From Methylobacterium sp. Leaf465 (lineage in GTDB: Bacteria > Pseudomonadota > Alphaproteobacteria > Rhizobiales > Beijerinckiaceae): 64,000 bases of DNA. Made by a program: the position numbers and the translations under genes. Each line of letters opens with the position of its first letter. Positions within the stretch are counted from its first letter, which is position 1. The DNA lies in the NCBI RefSeq assembly GCF_001424705.1, contig NZ_LMRA01000023.1, positions 375,004 through 439,003 on the forward strand. The letters run 5' to 3'. The notes beneath the pieces were generated by a model. That model was not told the DNA's origin. It ran no database searches and saw only the letters and a list, made by a program, of their open reading frames with translations. Positions 19,844 through 29,912 of this stretch are shown in pieces.

Positions 19844-21561
19844 CCGCCGAGACCCCGGCCCTCGGAGCCGCCCCCGGCGCGTCCGCCGGCAGCAGGCCTG
19901 CCTCCGGTGAGGGACGCGGCGGGTCCCTGCGCGGCGCCGGCCCGCGGCGCAGCAGCGATTTCCTCAGCGCGGCTGGCTTCGTCGATGTCCCGACCGGCGA
20001 GCCGGGCGCGATGCGTCCGGGCGCCCTGCGCGGCGCGGCCCAGGGGCGTGACCTCGACAGCCTCGCCCACACCCTCTTCCTGCGGATCTATCCCGTGATC
20101 GCGGTGGTCGTCCTGGTGACGCAGATCGGCATCGCCTGGGTCAATTATCGCGACCAGCTCCACCTCTACACCGAGCGCGCAGGCCTGATGGCGTCCCTGA
20201 CCGCCAAGGCCATCGCCGGCCCCGGCTGGAGCGGCAGCCCGGAGGTCTATCGCCGCCCGATGGAGGCCCTGACCCTCGACCCGGCCTTCCGCGCGGCGAC
20301 CCTGCGCGACGCCGCCGGCACCGTGGTGATGACGCTGGGCGAGCCGAAGCGCGGGCGGTCCTTCGAGCAGATCACCACGCAGGCGGATCTCTTTGCCGGC
20401 CCGGTCGCCCCCCCGGTGGGGCACCTGACCCTGTCGATCTCGGCCGAGGCCCTCCGCGGCAACGCCGAGAAGCAGGCGATCCTCGCCGTCGTCACCAGCC
20501 TGATCCTGATGCTCGCCTTCGTGCTGACCCTGCACGCCAACGTGCGGCGGCACGTGCTGGCCCCCCTGAAGCGCCTGCTGCTGGCCATGCGAGAGGTCGA
20601 GCACAAGCGCTGGGTGCCAGTGGAGCTCGATGGCGCCTTCCGCGCCAGCAACGAGATCGACGTCATCTCCCAAGCCTTCAACCGCATGGTCGACGGACTC
20701 CGCGCCGGCGACGAGGCCAAGCAGCTCCTGCAGCAGCTGGAGCAGGCGCACCACAAGCTGGCCCAGGCCAACCACCTGGTGATGGAGAGCATCGGCTACG
20801 CCCGCCGCATCCAAAGTTCGGTGCTGCCCGACCGGTCGGCCCTCGACGGCACGGGCCTCGAGGTGGCGGTGCTCTGGGAGCCGCTGCACCTGGTCGGGGG
20901 CGATTACTTCTGGCTCGAGGAGATCGACGGCCTCGGCATCCTGCTGGTGGCCGACTGCACCGGGCACGGTGTTCCGGGCGCCTTCCTGACCCTCATCGTC
21001 GCCACCGCCCTCGACCGTCTGATTCACGAGCGCGGCCTGCGCGATCCGGCCGCCATCCTGGAGGCCCTCGACGGCATGGTGCGGACCCAGCTGCGCCAGG
21101 ACGGACGGGGATCGGAATCCGACGACGGCCTCGATTGCGGCCTCTGCGTCTGGGACCCGGCCGCGGCCGAGATCCGCTTCGCCGGCGCCGGCTCGGCCCT
21201 GACCACCCTCGAAGGCGCGGCGGTGACCCGCATCCGCGGCGCCAAGCGCGGCCTCGGCTATCCGCAGCGGCCGGGCGAACGCTTCGCCGTCGAGGAGACG
21301 CGCCTGCGCGTTGCCCCCGGGACGACCTTCTACCTGATGACGGACGGCATCACCGACCAGATGGGCGGTGCCGGATCGGCCCGACGCCTCCTCGGCCATC
21401 GCGGCGTGACCGAGATCCTGGGCAACCATCAGGCGGCGCCCCTGGCGGAGCAGGTGACGATCCTCGATGCGGCGCTCACCGCCTATCGCGGCGAGGAGAC
21501 GCGTCGGGACGACATGACCCTGGTGGCCTTCCGGCCGCGGACGCTGCCCCGCGCGACCTGA
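19840..21561 (+). CDS. siaA: SiaA-type membrane PP2C phosphatase
   Basis: The protein is 573 residues from the ATG that overlaps the siaD stop. A low-complexity N-terminus (to about residue 75) is followed by a first membrane helix (IYPVIAVVVLVTQIGIAWV) and an extracytoplasmic stretch of about 110 residues. A second helix (ILAVVTSLILMLAFVLTL), a HAMP-like linker with a coiled coil, and a SpoIIE/PP2C phosphatase domain complete it. The metal-binding aspartates are visible in LVADCTGHGVPGAF, LMTDGITDQMGG and RRDDMTLVAF. By analogy with SiaA it should dephosphorylate SiaC in response to an external signal. It is the last gene here, whereas siaA is first in Pseudomonas. Confidence 0.9.
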   Translation: MTAETPALGAAPGASAGSRPASGEGRGGSLRGAGPRRSSDFLSAAGFVDVPTGEPGAMRPGALRGAAQGRDLDSLAHTLFLRIYPVIAVVVLVTQIGIAWVNYRDQLHLYTERAGLMASLTAKAIAGPGWSGSPEVYRRPMEALTLDPAFRAATLRDAAGTVVMTLGEPKRGRSFEQITTQADLFAGPVAPPVGHLTLSISAEALRGNAEKQAILAVVTSLILMLAFVLTLHANVRRHVLAPLKRLLLAMREVEHKRWVPVELDGAFRASNEIDVISQAFNRMVDGLRAGDEAKQLLQQLEQAHHKLAQANHLVMESIGYARRIQSSVLPDRSALDGTGLEVAVLWEPLHLVGGDYFWLEEIDGLGILLVADCTGHGVPGAFLTLIVATALDRLIHERGLRDPAAILEALDGMVRTQLRQDGRGSESDDGLDCGLCVWDPAAAEIRFAGAGSALTTLEGAAVTRIRGAKRGLGYPQRPGERFAVEETRLRVAPGTTFYLMTDGITDQMGGAGSARRLLGHRGVTEILGNHQAAPLAEQVTILDAALTAYRGEETRRDDMTLVAFRPRTLPRAT

Positions 21562-21582
21562 GCGCGAGGCAGGGGAGGGAGT

Positions 21583-22479
21583 TCAGCCCCGACGGATCAG
21601 GGTGCCGGCACCGTAATCGGTGAACAGCTCCAGCAGCACCGCGTGGCTGACCTTGCCGTCGAGGATGACCACCGCCTCGACGCCCTGCTCCAGGGCGTAG
21701 ATGCAGGTCTCCACCTTCGGGATCATGCCGCCCGTGATGGTGCCGTCGGCGATGAGCCGGCGGCAATCGTCGATCGACAGCTCGGGGATGAGCTTCTTGT
21801 CCTTGTCGAGCACCCCAGGAACATCGGTGAGCAGCAGCAGGCGCTTGGCCCGCAGCGCCCCCGCGATCGCGCCCGCGAAGGTGTCGGCATTGACGTTGTA
21901 GGTCTGGCCGTCCGCCCCGAAGGCCACGGGAGCCAGGACCGGGATCAGCTCGGCCTTCAGCACCGCGTCGAGAACGCCGCGCTCGACGTGCTCGGGCTCG
22001 CCCACGAGGCCGAGATCGACCTCCTGCTCGGTCTGGCTCTCGGGATCGATGATGGTCCGGGTGGCCTTGCGGGCCCGCACCATGTTGCCGTCCTTGCCGC
22101 AGAGGCCGATGGCGCGACCGCCCTCGGCCGAGATCCAGCCGACGATCTGCTTGTTGATCGAGCCGGCCAGGACCATCTCGACCACCTCGACGGTGGCCTC
22201 GTCGGTGACGCGCAGCCCGCCGCGGAATTCCGATTCGATGCCGAGCCGGCCGAGCATCCGCCCGATCTGCGGGCCGCCGCCATGGACCACGATCGGCTTC
22301 AGGCCGGACTGCTCCAGGAGCACGATATCCTCGGCGAAATCCTCCGCCGCCGCCCGGTCTCCCATGGCGTGGCCGCCATACTTGATGACCACGATCTCCT
22401 GGTCGTAGCGCTGCATGTGCGGCAGGGCCTGGACCAGGACCTCGGCGCGCACATGGACGTTGGGCAGCGGTTCTTTCAT
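21583..22479 (-). CDS. argB: acetylglutamate kinase
   Basis: ArgB phosphorylates N-acetylglutamate, the second step of arginine synthesis. The 298-residue protein has [13 protein letters not shown], the substrate loop [14 protein letters not shown], and [11 protein letters not shown] with [14 protein letters not shown]. The start at 22479 ([15 protein letters not shown]) is chosen over a GTG 33 bases upstream because GAGGACG lies about ten bases before it. The gene is separate from the other arginine genes and converges with siaA, 21 bases apart. Confidence 0.95.
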   Translation of the reverse strand: MKEPLPNVHVRAEVLVQALPHMQRYDQEIVVIKYGGHAMGDRAAAEDFAEDIVLLEQSGLKPIVVHGGGPQIGRMLGRLGIESEFRGGLRVTDEATVEVVEMVLAGSINKQIVGWISAEGGRAIGLCGKDGNMVRARKATRTIIDPESQTEQEVDLGLVGEPEHVERGVLDAVLKAELIPVLAPVAFGADGQTYNVNADTFAGAIAGALRAKRLLLLTDVPGVLDKDKKLIPELSIDDCRRLIADGTITGGMIPKVETCIYALEQGVEAVVILDGKVSHAVLLELFTDYGAGTLIRRG

Positions 22480-22741
22480 CGTGGGGCTCGTCCTCGATGG
22501 CGCGTCGGGCACCGCGCGCGACGCCGGGCTTCTAGCGCAGCATCGCGACGGTGCGAAGCAGCGGGGAAATGAATTTCACGCGGCGATGCCGGGTATTGTC
22601 GGCCCCCATCGCGTGACGGCGCTGCCGGAGCGCGTGGAACCATTTCGCGGAGGCATCGAGAACGGGGTTGCAACCGCTCACCGGTAAGGGTTCCTTAAGG
22701 TTGACGAACCATGATCGGAAAGTCGCCGGGGATCCTGCACC

Positions 22742-22951
22742 ATGCTGAATGCCGATCCGTACCATCCGCGTCCCACCCTGTTGAGCCCGCACCACATCGC
22801 CAGCGCGGTCGACCAGCTCAACCCGCAGGCGGCCTCCCCATCCGAGGTCTGGCGCCTCCTGACCGAACAATTCACCGTCGATCTCGACGCCGTCGCGGCC
22901 GTCCTGCCGCGATCCGAGCCCGAGCCGCATTGGTTGCAGATTCGCCGCTGA
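22742..22951 (+). CDS. small hypothetical protein
   Basis: The 69-residue reading frame begins MLNADPYHPRPTLLSPHHIA. It has strong GC preference at third codon positions throughout, like its neighbours, which is the main reason to accept it. It has no signal peptide or membrane helix. A helical middle (SPSEVWRLLTEQFTVDLDAV) is followed by an aromatic C-terminus (PHWLQIRR). No family is recognised. The 260 bases before it, back to argB, hold no other convincing gene. Confidence 0.5.
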   Translation: MLNADPYHPRPTLLSPHHIASAVDQLNPQAASPSEVWRLLTEQFTVDLDAVAAVLPRSEPEPHWLQIRR

Positions 22952-23151
22952 CCGAGGTCGCGCCAATGGCGGCCCCATCCTCGTAGGACGGTGATCCGCG
23001 CCTCCTGGGACACGACGCTGGCACACGCCGTGCTTCGCCCTCTCCAACGACAACAACGATACGGGGAACACCAAGGCAACGATCACGCGGCCGCTCACAC
23101 GCCGGAGCCACACCGCGGACCTTATTCGCCATCTCGAACAAGGGGTCCGTC

Positions 23152-23427
23152 ATGTCTGAACTGCTCTCCGTCGCCCTCGTCTGTGCCGCGACGCTCCTCG
23201 CCAAGGATTGCTCCCGCGACACCGCCCTCGACGTCATGGTCGCCCCTGCCCGCACCCCCATGGAGTGCCTGATGCACGGGCAGACCGCCGCGGCCGCCAC
23301 GGGCCTGACCGCAGGCGAGAGCCGCTACCTCAAGGTCACCTGCGAGCGCCGTCACGCGGACCTGCGCCATCTGCGCCGGGCCGGGTACGCCGCCGCCATC
23401 GTCCTCGTGCACCGCGACGCGATCTAG
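23152..23427 (+). CDS. small hypothetical protein, possibly exported
   Basis: The 91-residue frame has AAGGGG about eight bases before the ATG. The N-terminus is hydrophobic (LLSVALVCAATLLA) and could be a short signal peptide. The rest has three cysteines (KDCSRD, MECLMHG, VTCERR) and basic patches. Similar short proteins occur widely in Methylobacterium-like genomes, but I know no function. Its stop overlaps the 3' end of the MOSC gene on the other strand by four bases. The 200 bases before it contain no other gene. Confidence 0.55.
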   Translation: MSELLSVALVCAATLLAKDCSRDTALDVMVAPARTPMECLMHGQTAAAATGLTAGESRYLKVTCERRHADLRHLRRAGYAAAIVLVHRDAI

Positions 23428-24200
23428 GCCAGGGTGAGAGCCTCGCCCACCGTCAGCACGCCGCCCTCCAGCACCTCCGCGTAGACACCGCAATCCGTGT
23501 GGCCGAGATGCTGCGCGAGCGTGCGGGGGATTGCGAGATCGCGCTGACCCGTGACCGGGTCGACATTGGTCGCCGCGCAGCGCTGAGTGCGCTTGTGGAT
23601 GCGCAGGCGCACGCCGCCCTCCGTCGTCAGCGTGCGGTCGACGAGATCGAGCTCGGCCCAGGGGGTGAGGCCCGTGACGTGGAGGTTCGCCCGGAAGCGA
23701 AGGGGGTCCACCGCCGCGCCGGTCATGGTCTCGAGTGCCGCGACGCTGGCGAGGTTGAGAAGCGAGACGAACCCGCGCGGGGAATCCGTGAAGCGATAAC
23801 CGGCCGGTGCCGACAATATGCGGGCTGGGCCTCGCAGGGATCCGGGCATGGTGCGGGTGAGGAAGTCTTCGATGGCGGCCCGTCCCTCCGGCTGGGCGAG
23901 GTCGCCACGGGCCGCGATCGCGCCACCCTGGCGGATCGTCAGCGTCCCGTCCTCGGGATCGTAGCGCGTGTCGAGCTGCGCCAGCGCCTCGTCGCGCATC
24001 AGCATCAGGAACTTGATCTTGGGCTGGTGCACCGGGGCAGCCGGGTCGAAGCCCGATGGGCCGTTCTCCACCGCGAACAGGCGGTCGCCCGGAAAGTAGT
24101 CACCCGCCGTCAAGGTCGCATGGTCCATCGGCTCGGGCGAGAGCCCCTTGACGGGGTAGCGATGCAGGGCGTCGAGGCGCAGGCTGGGCGTGTCCGTCAT
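23424..24200 (-). CDS. MOSC domain-containing protein
   Basis: The protein is 258 residues. An N-terminal MOSC_N beta-barrel begins LHRYPVKGLSPEPMDHATL, and the C-terminal MOSC domain contains FRANLHVTG and RTQRCAATNVDPVTGQRD. The cysteine in the latter is the expected ligand for a molybdenum cofactor. This layout is that of the YcbX/mARC group, which reduces N-hydroxylated compounds with electrons from a ferredoxin-type partner. No ferredoxin domain is fused here. The start at 24200 (MTDTPSLRLDAL) is chosen because residues upstream of it are not MOSC-like. Confidence 0.88.
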   Translation of the reverse strand: MTDTPSLRLDALHRYPVKGLSPEPMDHATLTAGDYFPGDRLFAVENGPSGFDPAAPVHQPKIKFLMLMRDEALAQLDTRYDPEDGTLTIRQGGAIAARGDLAQPEGRAAIEDFLTRTMPGSLRGPARILSAPAGYRFTDSPRGFVSLLNLASVAALETMTGAAVDPLRFRANLHVTGLTPWAELDLVDRTLTTEGGVRLRIHKRTQRCAATNVDPVTGQRDLAIPRTLAQHLGHTDCGVYAEVLEGGVLTVGEALTLA

Positions 24201-24272
24201 GCGCCGAGCGTGCCCCTGAAAGGCATCCGGGCGCAAGCCCGCGGCCGGCCGCCTGCCATCGCGCTCCACACC

Positions 24273-24300
24273 CTTGTGGTGCCGATTTGCAACACTACAT
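24273..24300 (+). promoter_or_regulatory. candidate heat-shock (RpoH) promoter of clpB
   Basis: CTTG at 24273-24276 and CTACAT at 24295-24300 are separated by 18 bases. This approximates the alphaproteobacterial sigma-32 pattern (CTTG, 17-18 bases, then a CNTAT-like -10 box). It lies 130 bases before the ATG of clpB, a classic heat-shock gene. The -10 match is imperfect. Confidence 0.4.
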
Positions 24301-24429
24301 CTCGAAGACCGGCGGCCAGGTGGCGCCGGGGTCTCCAGCGGCATCGGCCGTGGGGGCGACGTCTCGGCGATCGGTCGTGCCGCGAGGAGCGGGCGGCGGG
24401 TCGTGCCGACACGGGGAGGTGGGACACAG

Positions 24430-27060
24430 ATGAATTTCGAGATCTATACCGAGCGCGCCCGCGGTTTCGTCCAGGCCGCGCAGAACCTCGCGATGCGCGA
24501 GGGCCATCCGCAATTCCAGCCGGGCCACATCCTTAAGGTCCTGCTCGACGATCCCGAGGGCCTCTGCGCCGGTCTGATCGATCGGGCGGGTGGTCAGTCG
24601 CGGGTCGCCCTCGCGCAGACCGAGGCCTGGCTCGCCAAGCAGCCGAAGGTGTCCGGCAACGCGTCCCAGCCGCAGGCGACGCGCGAGCTCGTGCGCCTGT
24701 TCGACACCGCCGAGAAGGCGGCCGAGAAGGCGGGCGACAGCTACGTCACGGTCGAGCGCCTGCTGCTCGCCCTCGCGGTCGAGAAGGACACCGAGGCCGG
24801 TCGCGCGCTGGCGGCGGCCGGCGTCACGCCGGCCTCGCTCAACGGCGCGATCAACGCCCTGCGCAAGGGCCGGACCGCCGACAACGCCACGGCCGAGAAC
24901 GCCTACGATGCGCTGAAGAAATACGCCCGCGACCTCACGGAAGCGGCGCGCGAGGGCAAGCTCGACCCGGTGATCGGCCGTGACGAGGAGATCCGTCGCA
25001 CGATCCAGGTCCTGTCGCGGCGCACCAAGAACAACCCCGTCCTCATCGGCGAGCCCGGCGTCGGCAAGACCGCCATCGTCGAGGGTCTCGCCCTGCGCAT
25101 CGTCGACGGCGACGTGCCGGAATCCCTGCGCGACAAGAGCCTGCTCGCCCTCGACATGGGATCGCTGATCGCCGGTGCCAAATACCGCGGAGAATTCGAG
25201 GAGCGGCTGAAGGGCGTGCTCTCCGAGGTCACGGCGGCCGAAGGCGGGATCATCCTGTTCATCGACGAGATGCATACCCTCGTCGGGGCCGGCAAGGCGG
25301 ATGGGGCGATGGACGCCTCCAACCTGCTGAAACCCGCGCTGGCCCGCGGCGAGCTGCACTGCGTCGGGGCCACCACCCTCGACGAGTACCGCAAGCACGT
25401 GGAGAAGGACGCGGCCCTGGCACGGCGCTTCCAGCCCGTCTTCGTGTCCGAGCCCACCGTCGAGGACACGGTCTCGATCCTGCGCGGGATCAAGGAGAAG
25501 TACGAGCAGCACCACGGCGTGCGCATCCAGGATGCGGCGCTGGTGGCGGCCGCGACCCTGTCGAACCGGTACATCACCGATCGCTTCCTGCCGGACAAGG
25601 CCATCGACCTGATGGACGAGGCCGGGTCGCGCCTGCGCATGCAGGTCGATTCGAAGCCCGAGGAGCTCGACAACCTCGACCGCGAGATCGTGCGCCTGAA
25701 GATCGAGGGCGAGGCCCTCAAGAAGGAGACCGATTCCGCCTCCCGCGACCGCCTCGTGCGGTTGGAGAAGGAGTTGGCCGACCTCGAGGAGCAGTCCGCC
25801 GCGATCACCTCGCGCTGGAAGGCCGAGAAGGACAAGCTCGGTGCTGCCGCCGAACTCAAGCGCAAGCTCGACGAGGCGCGCAACGAATTGGCCTCGGCCC
25901 AGCGCCAGGGGCAGTACCAGCGCGCGGGCGAGCTCGCCTACGGCGTGATCCCGGGGCTGGAGCGCCAGCTCGCCGAGATCGAGGCCCAGGCCGAGAGCGC
26001 CGTGGTCCGCGACGGCATGGTCGAGGAGGCGGTGACGCCGGTCCACATCGCGGGTGTCGTCTCGCGCTGGACCGGGGTTCCCGTCGACAAGATGCTGGAG
26101 GGCGAGCGCGACAAGCTCTTGGCCATGGAGACGGTGCTGGGCGAGCGCGTCGTCGGGCAGCGCGAGGCGGTGGAGGCGGTGGCGACCGCCGTCCGCCGGG
26201 CCCGCGCCGGTCTCCAGGATCCGAACCGGCCGATCGGCTCGTTCATCTTCCTCGGGCCCACCGGCGTCGGCAAGACCGAGCTAACCAAGGCCCTGGCCGG
26301 CTTCCTCTTCGACGACGACACGGCACTCGTGCGTCTCGACATGTCGGAATACATGGAGAAGCACTCCGTGGCCCGGCTGATCGGCGCGCCTCCGGGCTAT
26401 GTCGGCTACGAGGAGGGTGGAGCACTCACGGAGGCGGTTCGGCGCCGGCCCTACCAGGTCGTGCTGTTCGATGAGGTCGAGAAGGCGCATCCGGACGTGT
26501 TCAACGTCCTGCTCCAGGTGCTCGACGACGGCCGGCTGACCGATGGACAGGGTCGGACGGTGGACTTCCGCAACACGCTCCTGATCATGACCTCGAACCT
26601 CGGTTCGGAATACCTCGTCAACCAGAGTGAGGGCGACGACACCGATGTCGTGCGCGAGGAGGTGATGGGTGTGGTGCGCAGCCACTTCCGGCCGGAATTC
26701 CTCAACCGGATCGACGAGATCATCCTGTTCCACCGTCTCAAGCGGTCGGAGATGGGTGCGATCGTCGGGATCCAGCTGAAGCGCCTGCAGAAGCTCCTCG
26801 ACGAGCGCAAGATCACCCTCGACGTCGATCCGAAGGCCCGCGACTGGCTCGCGGACAAGGGCTACGACCCGGCCTACGGGGCGCGTCCCCTGAAGCGGGT
26901 GATCCAGAAGGCAGTGCAGGATCGGCTGGCGGAGCAACTCCTGTCCGGGCTGATCCACGATGGGGAAGTGGTGCCGGTGGAGGTCGGTCCCCTCGGGCTG
27001 AAGGTCGGCAAATCCGGCCTCAGCACCGAGCGCCGGCCGGAGAGCGTCACCCTCAACTGA
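24430..27060 (+). CDS. clpB: ATP-dependent chaperone ClpB
   Basis: ClpB is a hexameric AAA+ disaggregase that works with DnaK to rescue aggregated proteins. From the ATG at 24430 (preceded by GGGGAGGTGGG) it is 876 residues, the usual length. In order come the N-domain repeat (to about residue 145), the first AAA+ module with [13 protein letters not shown] and [11 protein letters not shown], and the coiled-coil middle domain at about residues 400-530. The second AAA+ module has [16 protein letters not shown] and [14 protein letters not shown], and the C-terminal D2-small domain follows. Nothing unusual is seen. A heat-shock-type promoter candidate lies upstream and a hairpin follows the stop. 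Confidence 0.97.
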   Translation: MNFEIYTERARGFVQAAQNLAMREGHPQFQPGHILKVLLDDPEGLCAGLIDRAGGQSRVALAQTEAWLAKQPKVSGNASQPQATRELVRLFDTAEKAAEKAGDSYVTVERLLLALAVEKDTEAGRALAAAGVTPASLNGAINALRKGRTADNATAENAYDALKKYARDLTEAAREGKLDPVIGRDEEIRRTIQVLSRRTKNNPVLIGEPGVGKTAIVEGLALRIVDGDVPESLRDKSLLALDMGSLIAGAKYRGEFEERLKGVLSEVTAAEGGIILFIDEMHTLVGAGKADGAMDASNLLKPALARGELHCVGATTLDEYRKHVEKDAALARRFQPVFVSEPTVEDTVSILRGIKEKYEQHHGVRIQDAALVAAATLSNRYITDRFLPDKAIDLMDEAGSRLRMQVDSKPEELDNLDREIVRLKIEGEALKKETDSASRDRLVRLEKELADLEEQSAAITSRWKAEKDKLGAAAELKRKLDEARNELASAQRQGQYQRAGELAYGVIPGLERQLAEIEAQAESAVVRDGMVEEAVTPVHIAGVVSRWTGVPVDKMLEGERDKLLAMETVLGERVVGQREAVEAVATAVRRARAGLQDPNRPIGSFIFLGPTGVGKTELTKALAGFLFDDDTALVRLDMSEYMEKHSVARLIGAPPGYVGYEEGGALTEAVRRRPYQVVLFDEVEKAHPDVFNVLLQVLDDGRLTDGQGRTVDFRNTLLIMTSNLGSEYLVNQSEGDDTDVVREEVMGVVRSHFRPEFLNRIDEIILFHRLKRSEMGAIVGIQLKRLQKLLDERKITLDVDPKARDWLADKGYDPAYGARPLKRVIQKAVQDRLAEQLLSGLIHDGEVVPVEVGPLGLKVGKSGLSTERRPESVTLN

Positions 27061-27086
27061 GACCGGGCGTCATCCCGACATCCCGG

Positions 27087-27116
27087 GGCCCGCGACGGCA
27101 GCCGCCGTTGCGGGCC
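27087..27116. terminator. hairpin between convergent clpB and a membrane-protein gene
   Basis: Arms GGCCCGCGACGGC (27087-27099) and GCCGTTGCGGGCC (27104-27116) pair over 13 bases with one G-U, around a 4-base loop. It starts 27 bases after the clpB stop and lies just before the stop of the opposing gene. There is no T-run, so its termination strength is uncertain, but its position suits a bidirectional terminator. Confidence 0.5.
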
Positions 27117-27132
27117 TCGTCAGGCCGGCCGT

Positions 27133-27516
27133 TCACTGTCCCGAACGCAGGACGAGGCGGCGGATGCGACGGTCGAAGTCCTGGAAGCTGGCCGAGATGC
27201 CCCGGCCGGCGCAGGCCTGGAAGGAGTCGCCGGCGAAGAAACCGCGCGCACTCTGCTCGCGGCAGGCCATCAGGGGCGGGACCAGCACGGTGCCGAGGCC
27301 CACGACCAGCACCAGGGCGAAGTTCAGGATGACCGCGATCATCCACCCAAGGGGCGACAGGAAGGGCTTCTCGAAGTCCGTCCTGTCCCGCTCCTGACGG
27401 GCCAGATCCCGCACCATGGTGCTGGCCTGACGCCGTTCGGCCATTCTCGCATCGAGGTCTCGGAGCTTCGAGATTTCGGCCACGAACAGGATCTCCCACG
27501 CGAGAACAGGGCGCAT
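27133..27516 (-). CDS. hypothetical single-span membrane protein
   Basis: The 127-residue frame begins MRPVLAWEILFVAEISKL. A basic, charged segment (residues 15-50) is followed by one strong membrane helix (WMIAVILNFALVLVVGLG, about 58-78). A 45-residue C-terminal part has two cysteines (MACREQS and QACAGRG). A start at the internal MAERRQAS is also possible. It opposes clpB and is divergent from the AtoE-type gene. No family is recognised. Confidence 0.55.
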   Translation of the reverse strand: MRPVLAWEILFVAEISKLRDLDARMAERRQASTMVRDLARQERDRTDFEKPFLSPLGWMIAVILNFALVLVVGLGTVLVPPLMACREQSARGFFAGDSFQACAGRGISASFQDFDRRIRRLVLRSGQ

Positions 27517-27678
27517 CGTAGAGGCGAACCCTCAAGGAAGCCTGAAGCGGCGACCCTGACAGTCTCACCCGATCATCACAGCCAAGCCTGTGTACCGGCG
27601 GGATTCCGTCTTGAGCCGGATCGGCAATTGCGGACAATGCGCCTCCCAAGGCCATTCCCTCGTTCCCAGGACTTTCCG

Positions 27679-29124
27679 ATGTCGACACCCACGCCGGAGC
27701 GTCGCGCCGACTCCGCCGCGCTGGACAGCGCCCTGTCGCGGGCCGGCATCCGCTTCACCGCCTGGGCCGAGAAGTGGTTTCCCGATGCCTTCATCTTCGT
27801 CGCCATCGCGGTGGTCATCGTTGCCCTCGGCGCGCTGGCCAACGGTGCCCCGACGCCCGCCATCGCCAAGAGCTTCGGCGACGGCTTCTGGAGCCTGATC
27901 CCCTTCACCATGCAGATGGCCTTCGTGACGATCGGTGGCTACGTGGTGGCGACGGCACCCCCGGTCCAGGCGCTGATCGATCGCCTCGCCGCAATCCCGA
28001 AAACCGGCCGCGGCGCCGTCGGGTTCGTGGCCGCGGCGACCATGCTGTCCTCGTTCCTGAGCTGGGGCCTGAGCCTGATCTTCGGTGGCCTTCTCGCCCG
28101 CGCGCTCGCCCGTCGCACGGAACTCCGCATGGATTACCGCGCCGCCGGGGCCGCCGCCTATCTCGGGCTCGGCGCCACCTGGGCCATGGGCCTCAGCTCC
28201 TCTGCGGCCCAACTCCAGGCGAACCCGGCGAGCCTGCCGAAGGCGCTCCTGCCGATCACCGGCGTGATTCCCTTCAGCGAAACCATCTTCCTCTGGCAGT
28301 CGATGCTGATCGCCGTGATCCTGTTCGTGATGTCGGTGATCATCGCCTATGCCTCCGCGCCGCGCCCGAGCACTGCGGTGACGGCCGAGGATCTCGGCGT
28401 GAGCGTCGCGCGCGAAGAAGCCGATCTCGGCCGGCCCGAGCAACCCGGTGAATGGCTGGAGCACTCCCCGATCCTCACGATCCTCCTCGTGGTGATCGCC
28501 GGCGCCTGGATCTACCAGGAGTTCGCGCGGCAATCCTGGATCACCGCGATCTCGAACCTGAACACCTACAACCTCCTGTTCATCACCCTCGGGCTGCTGC
28601 TGCATTGGCGCCCGAAGCGTTTCCTCGTGGCGGTGGCCAAGGCCGTCCCGGCGACTGCCGGCATCCTCATCCAGTTCCCGCTCTACGCCGCCATCAGCGC
28701 GATGCTGACCGGGCCGAAGAACGCCGCCGGGATCTCGGTCTCCGAGGTGATCACCCACGCCTTCGTCAGCCTGAACACCACGGGCAGCTTCCCGATCTCG
28801 ATGGGGGTCTATTCGGCGGTGCTCGGCTTCTTCGTGCCGTCGGGCGGCGGCAAATGGCTGCTCGAGGCGCCCTACGTGATGCAGGCGGCCAACGAGCTGC
28901 AGGTCCATCTCGGCTGGGCGGTGATGGTCTACAATGCGGCCGAGGCGCTGCCGAACTTGATCAACCCGTTCTGGATGCTGCCACTCCTCGGCATCCTCGG
29001 CCTGAAGGCGCGCGACATCGTCGGGTTCAGTTTCCTACAGCTCCTCATCCACCTGCCGGTGGTGCTGTTCCTGCTCTGGGCCCTGGCCTTCACGTTGACC
29101 TACCACCCACCGGTGATGCCGTAG
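27679..29124 (+). CDS. short-chain fatty acid transporter (AtoE family)
   Basis: The 481-residue integral membrane protein resembles AtoE, the short-chain fatty acid permease. It starts with FTAWAEKWFPDAFIFVAIAV and has about 11 hydrophobic segments. Family-typical stretches include FLSWGLSLIFGGLLARALAR, LGLGATWAMGLSSSAAQLQ and FFVPSGGGKWLLEAPYV. The ATG at 27679 is preferred to an upstream one at 27628 because the extra residues are basic and unconserved. The next gene follows 35 bases later and may be co-transcribed. Confidence 0.9.
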   Translation: MSTPTPERRADSAALDSALSRAGIRFTAWAEKWFPDAFIFVAIAVVIVALGALANGAPTPAIAKSFGDGFWSLIPFTMQMAFVTIGGYVVATAPPVQALIDRLAAIPKTGRGAVGFVAAATMLSSFLSWGLSLIFGGLLARALARRTELRMDYRAAGAAAYLGLGATWAMGLSSSAAQLQANPASLPKALLPITGVIPFSETIFLWQSMLIAVILFVMSVIIAYASAPRPSTAVTAEDLGVSVAREEADLGRPEQPGEWLEHSPILTILLVVIAGAWIYQEFARQSWITAISNLNTYNLLFITLGLLLHWRPKRFLVAVAKAVPATAGILIQFPLYAAISAMLTGPKNAAGISVSEVITHAFVSLNTTGSFPISMGVYSAVLGFFVPSGGGKWLLEAPYVMQAANELQVHLGWAVMVYNAAEALPNLINPFWMLPLLGILGLKARDIVGFSFLQLLIHLPVVLFLLWALAFTLTYHPPVMP

Positions 29125-29159
29125 GTTGCGGCCGGAATCCGGACCGGAGGAGTAAACCC

Positions 29160-29783
29160 ATGCGTGTCGCCGTCCTGCCGGTCCTGTCGATCCTTCTCTT
29201 CGGGAGCCTGTCCGCCTTGGCCCAAGACCGCCTGCCGCCGATTCCGGCCGACGCCCTCAGCCCGGAGCAGAAAGCGGCCTCCGAGGCTTTTCTCGCGGCG
29301 CGCAAGACCCCGGTCTTCGGTCCGTTCGTGCCGCTCCTGCGCAGTCCCGAGCTGATGACCAACGCGAGCAATATGGGGCTGCACCTGCGCTACCGCAGCG
29401 TACTGCCCCTGCGGCTGAGCGAGTTCATCATCCTGATCACCGCCCGGGAATGGACGCAGCAGCTGGAGTGGCACATCCATGCGCCGATCGCCCTGAAGGC
29501 CGGCCTCGATCCGGCGATCGTCGCCGCGATCCGGGAAGGCCGGCGGCCGGACGCGATGGGGCCGGAGGAGACGCTGGTCTACGCGTTCTCGACGGAGCTG
29601 CATCACAACAAGGCGGTGAGCGACACCACCTACGCCCGGGCGGTCCAAACCTTCGGCGAGCAGGGCGCCATCGAGATGGCGGGCATCAACGGCTATTACA
29701 CGCTGCTCGCCATGAGCATGAATATGGCCCAGACCGCGTTGCCGGACGACGCCGCGCCGCAACTGCCGCCGCTGATCCGTTAA
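29160..29783 (+). CDS. exported carboxymuconolactone decarboxylase-family protein
   Basis: The protein is 207 residues from an ATG preceded by CCGGAGGAGTAA. It begins with a signal peptide (LPVLSILLFGSLSALAQ). The remainder has the CMD/AhpD-like helical fold: FGPFVPLLRSPELM, LSEFIILITAREWTQQLEW and INGYYTLLAMSMNMAQ. The redox CxxC of AhpD is missing, so peroxidase activity is unlikely. An exported member of this family is uncommon. It may be co-expressed with the fatty-acid transporter upstream, but the substrate is not indicated. Confidence 0.82.
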   Translation: MRVAVLPVLSILLFGSLSALAQDRLPPIPADALSPEQKAASEAFLAARKTPVFGPFVPLLRSPELMTNASNMGLHLRYRSVLPLRLSEFIILITAREWTQQLEWHIHAPIALKAGLDPAIVAAIREGRRPDAMGPEETLVYAFSTELHHNKAVSDTTYARAVQTFGEQGAIEMAGINGYYTLLAMSMNMAQTALPDDAAPQLPPLIR

Positions 29784-29912
29784 GCGACGGGCTTCAGCAG
29801 CTCTGCGGGGCCGTCGAGGGCGTACGAGGGCGCACGGCTTCAGGGCCGAGGACGCGGCGTCGCCCGCGCGGTGACGCGATGCTCATCCGACGCCCAGCCG
29901 CCGGCTCATACC

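Noticed and set aside
24295..26046. A 583-codon minus-strand frame opposite clpB
   Set aside because: It is a shadow of clpB with biased leucine/aspartate composition and no motif.
27053..27688. A minus-strand frame overlapping the membrane-protein gene and the AtoE leader
   Set aside because: It overlaps a better candidate in another frame and has random-looking composition.
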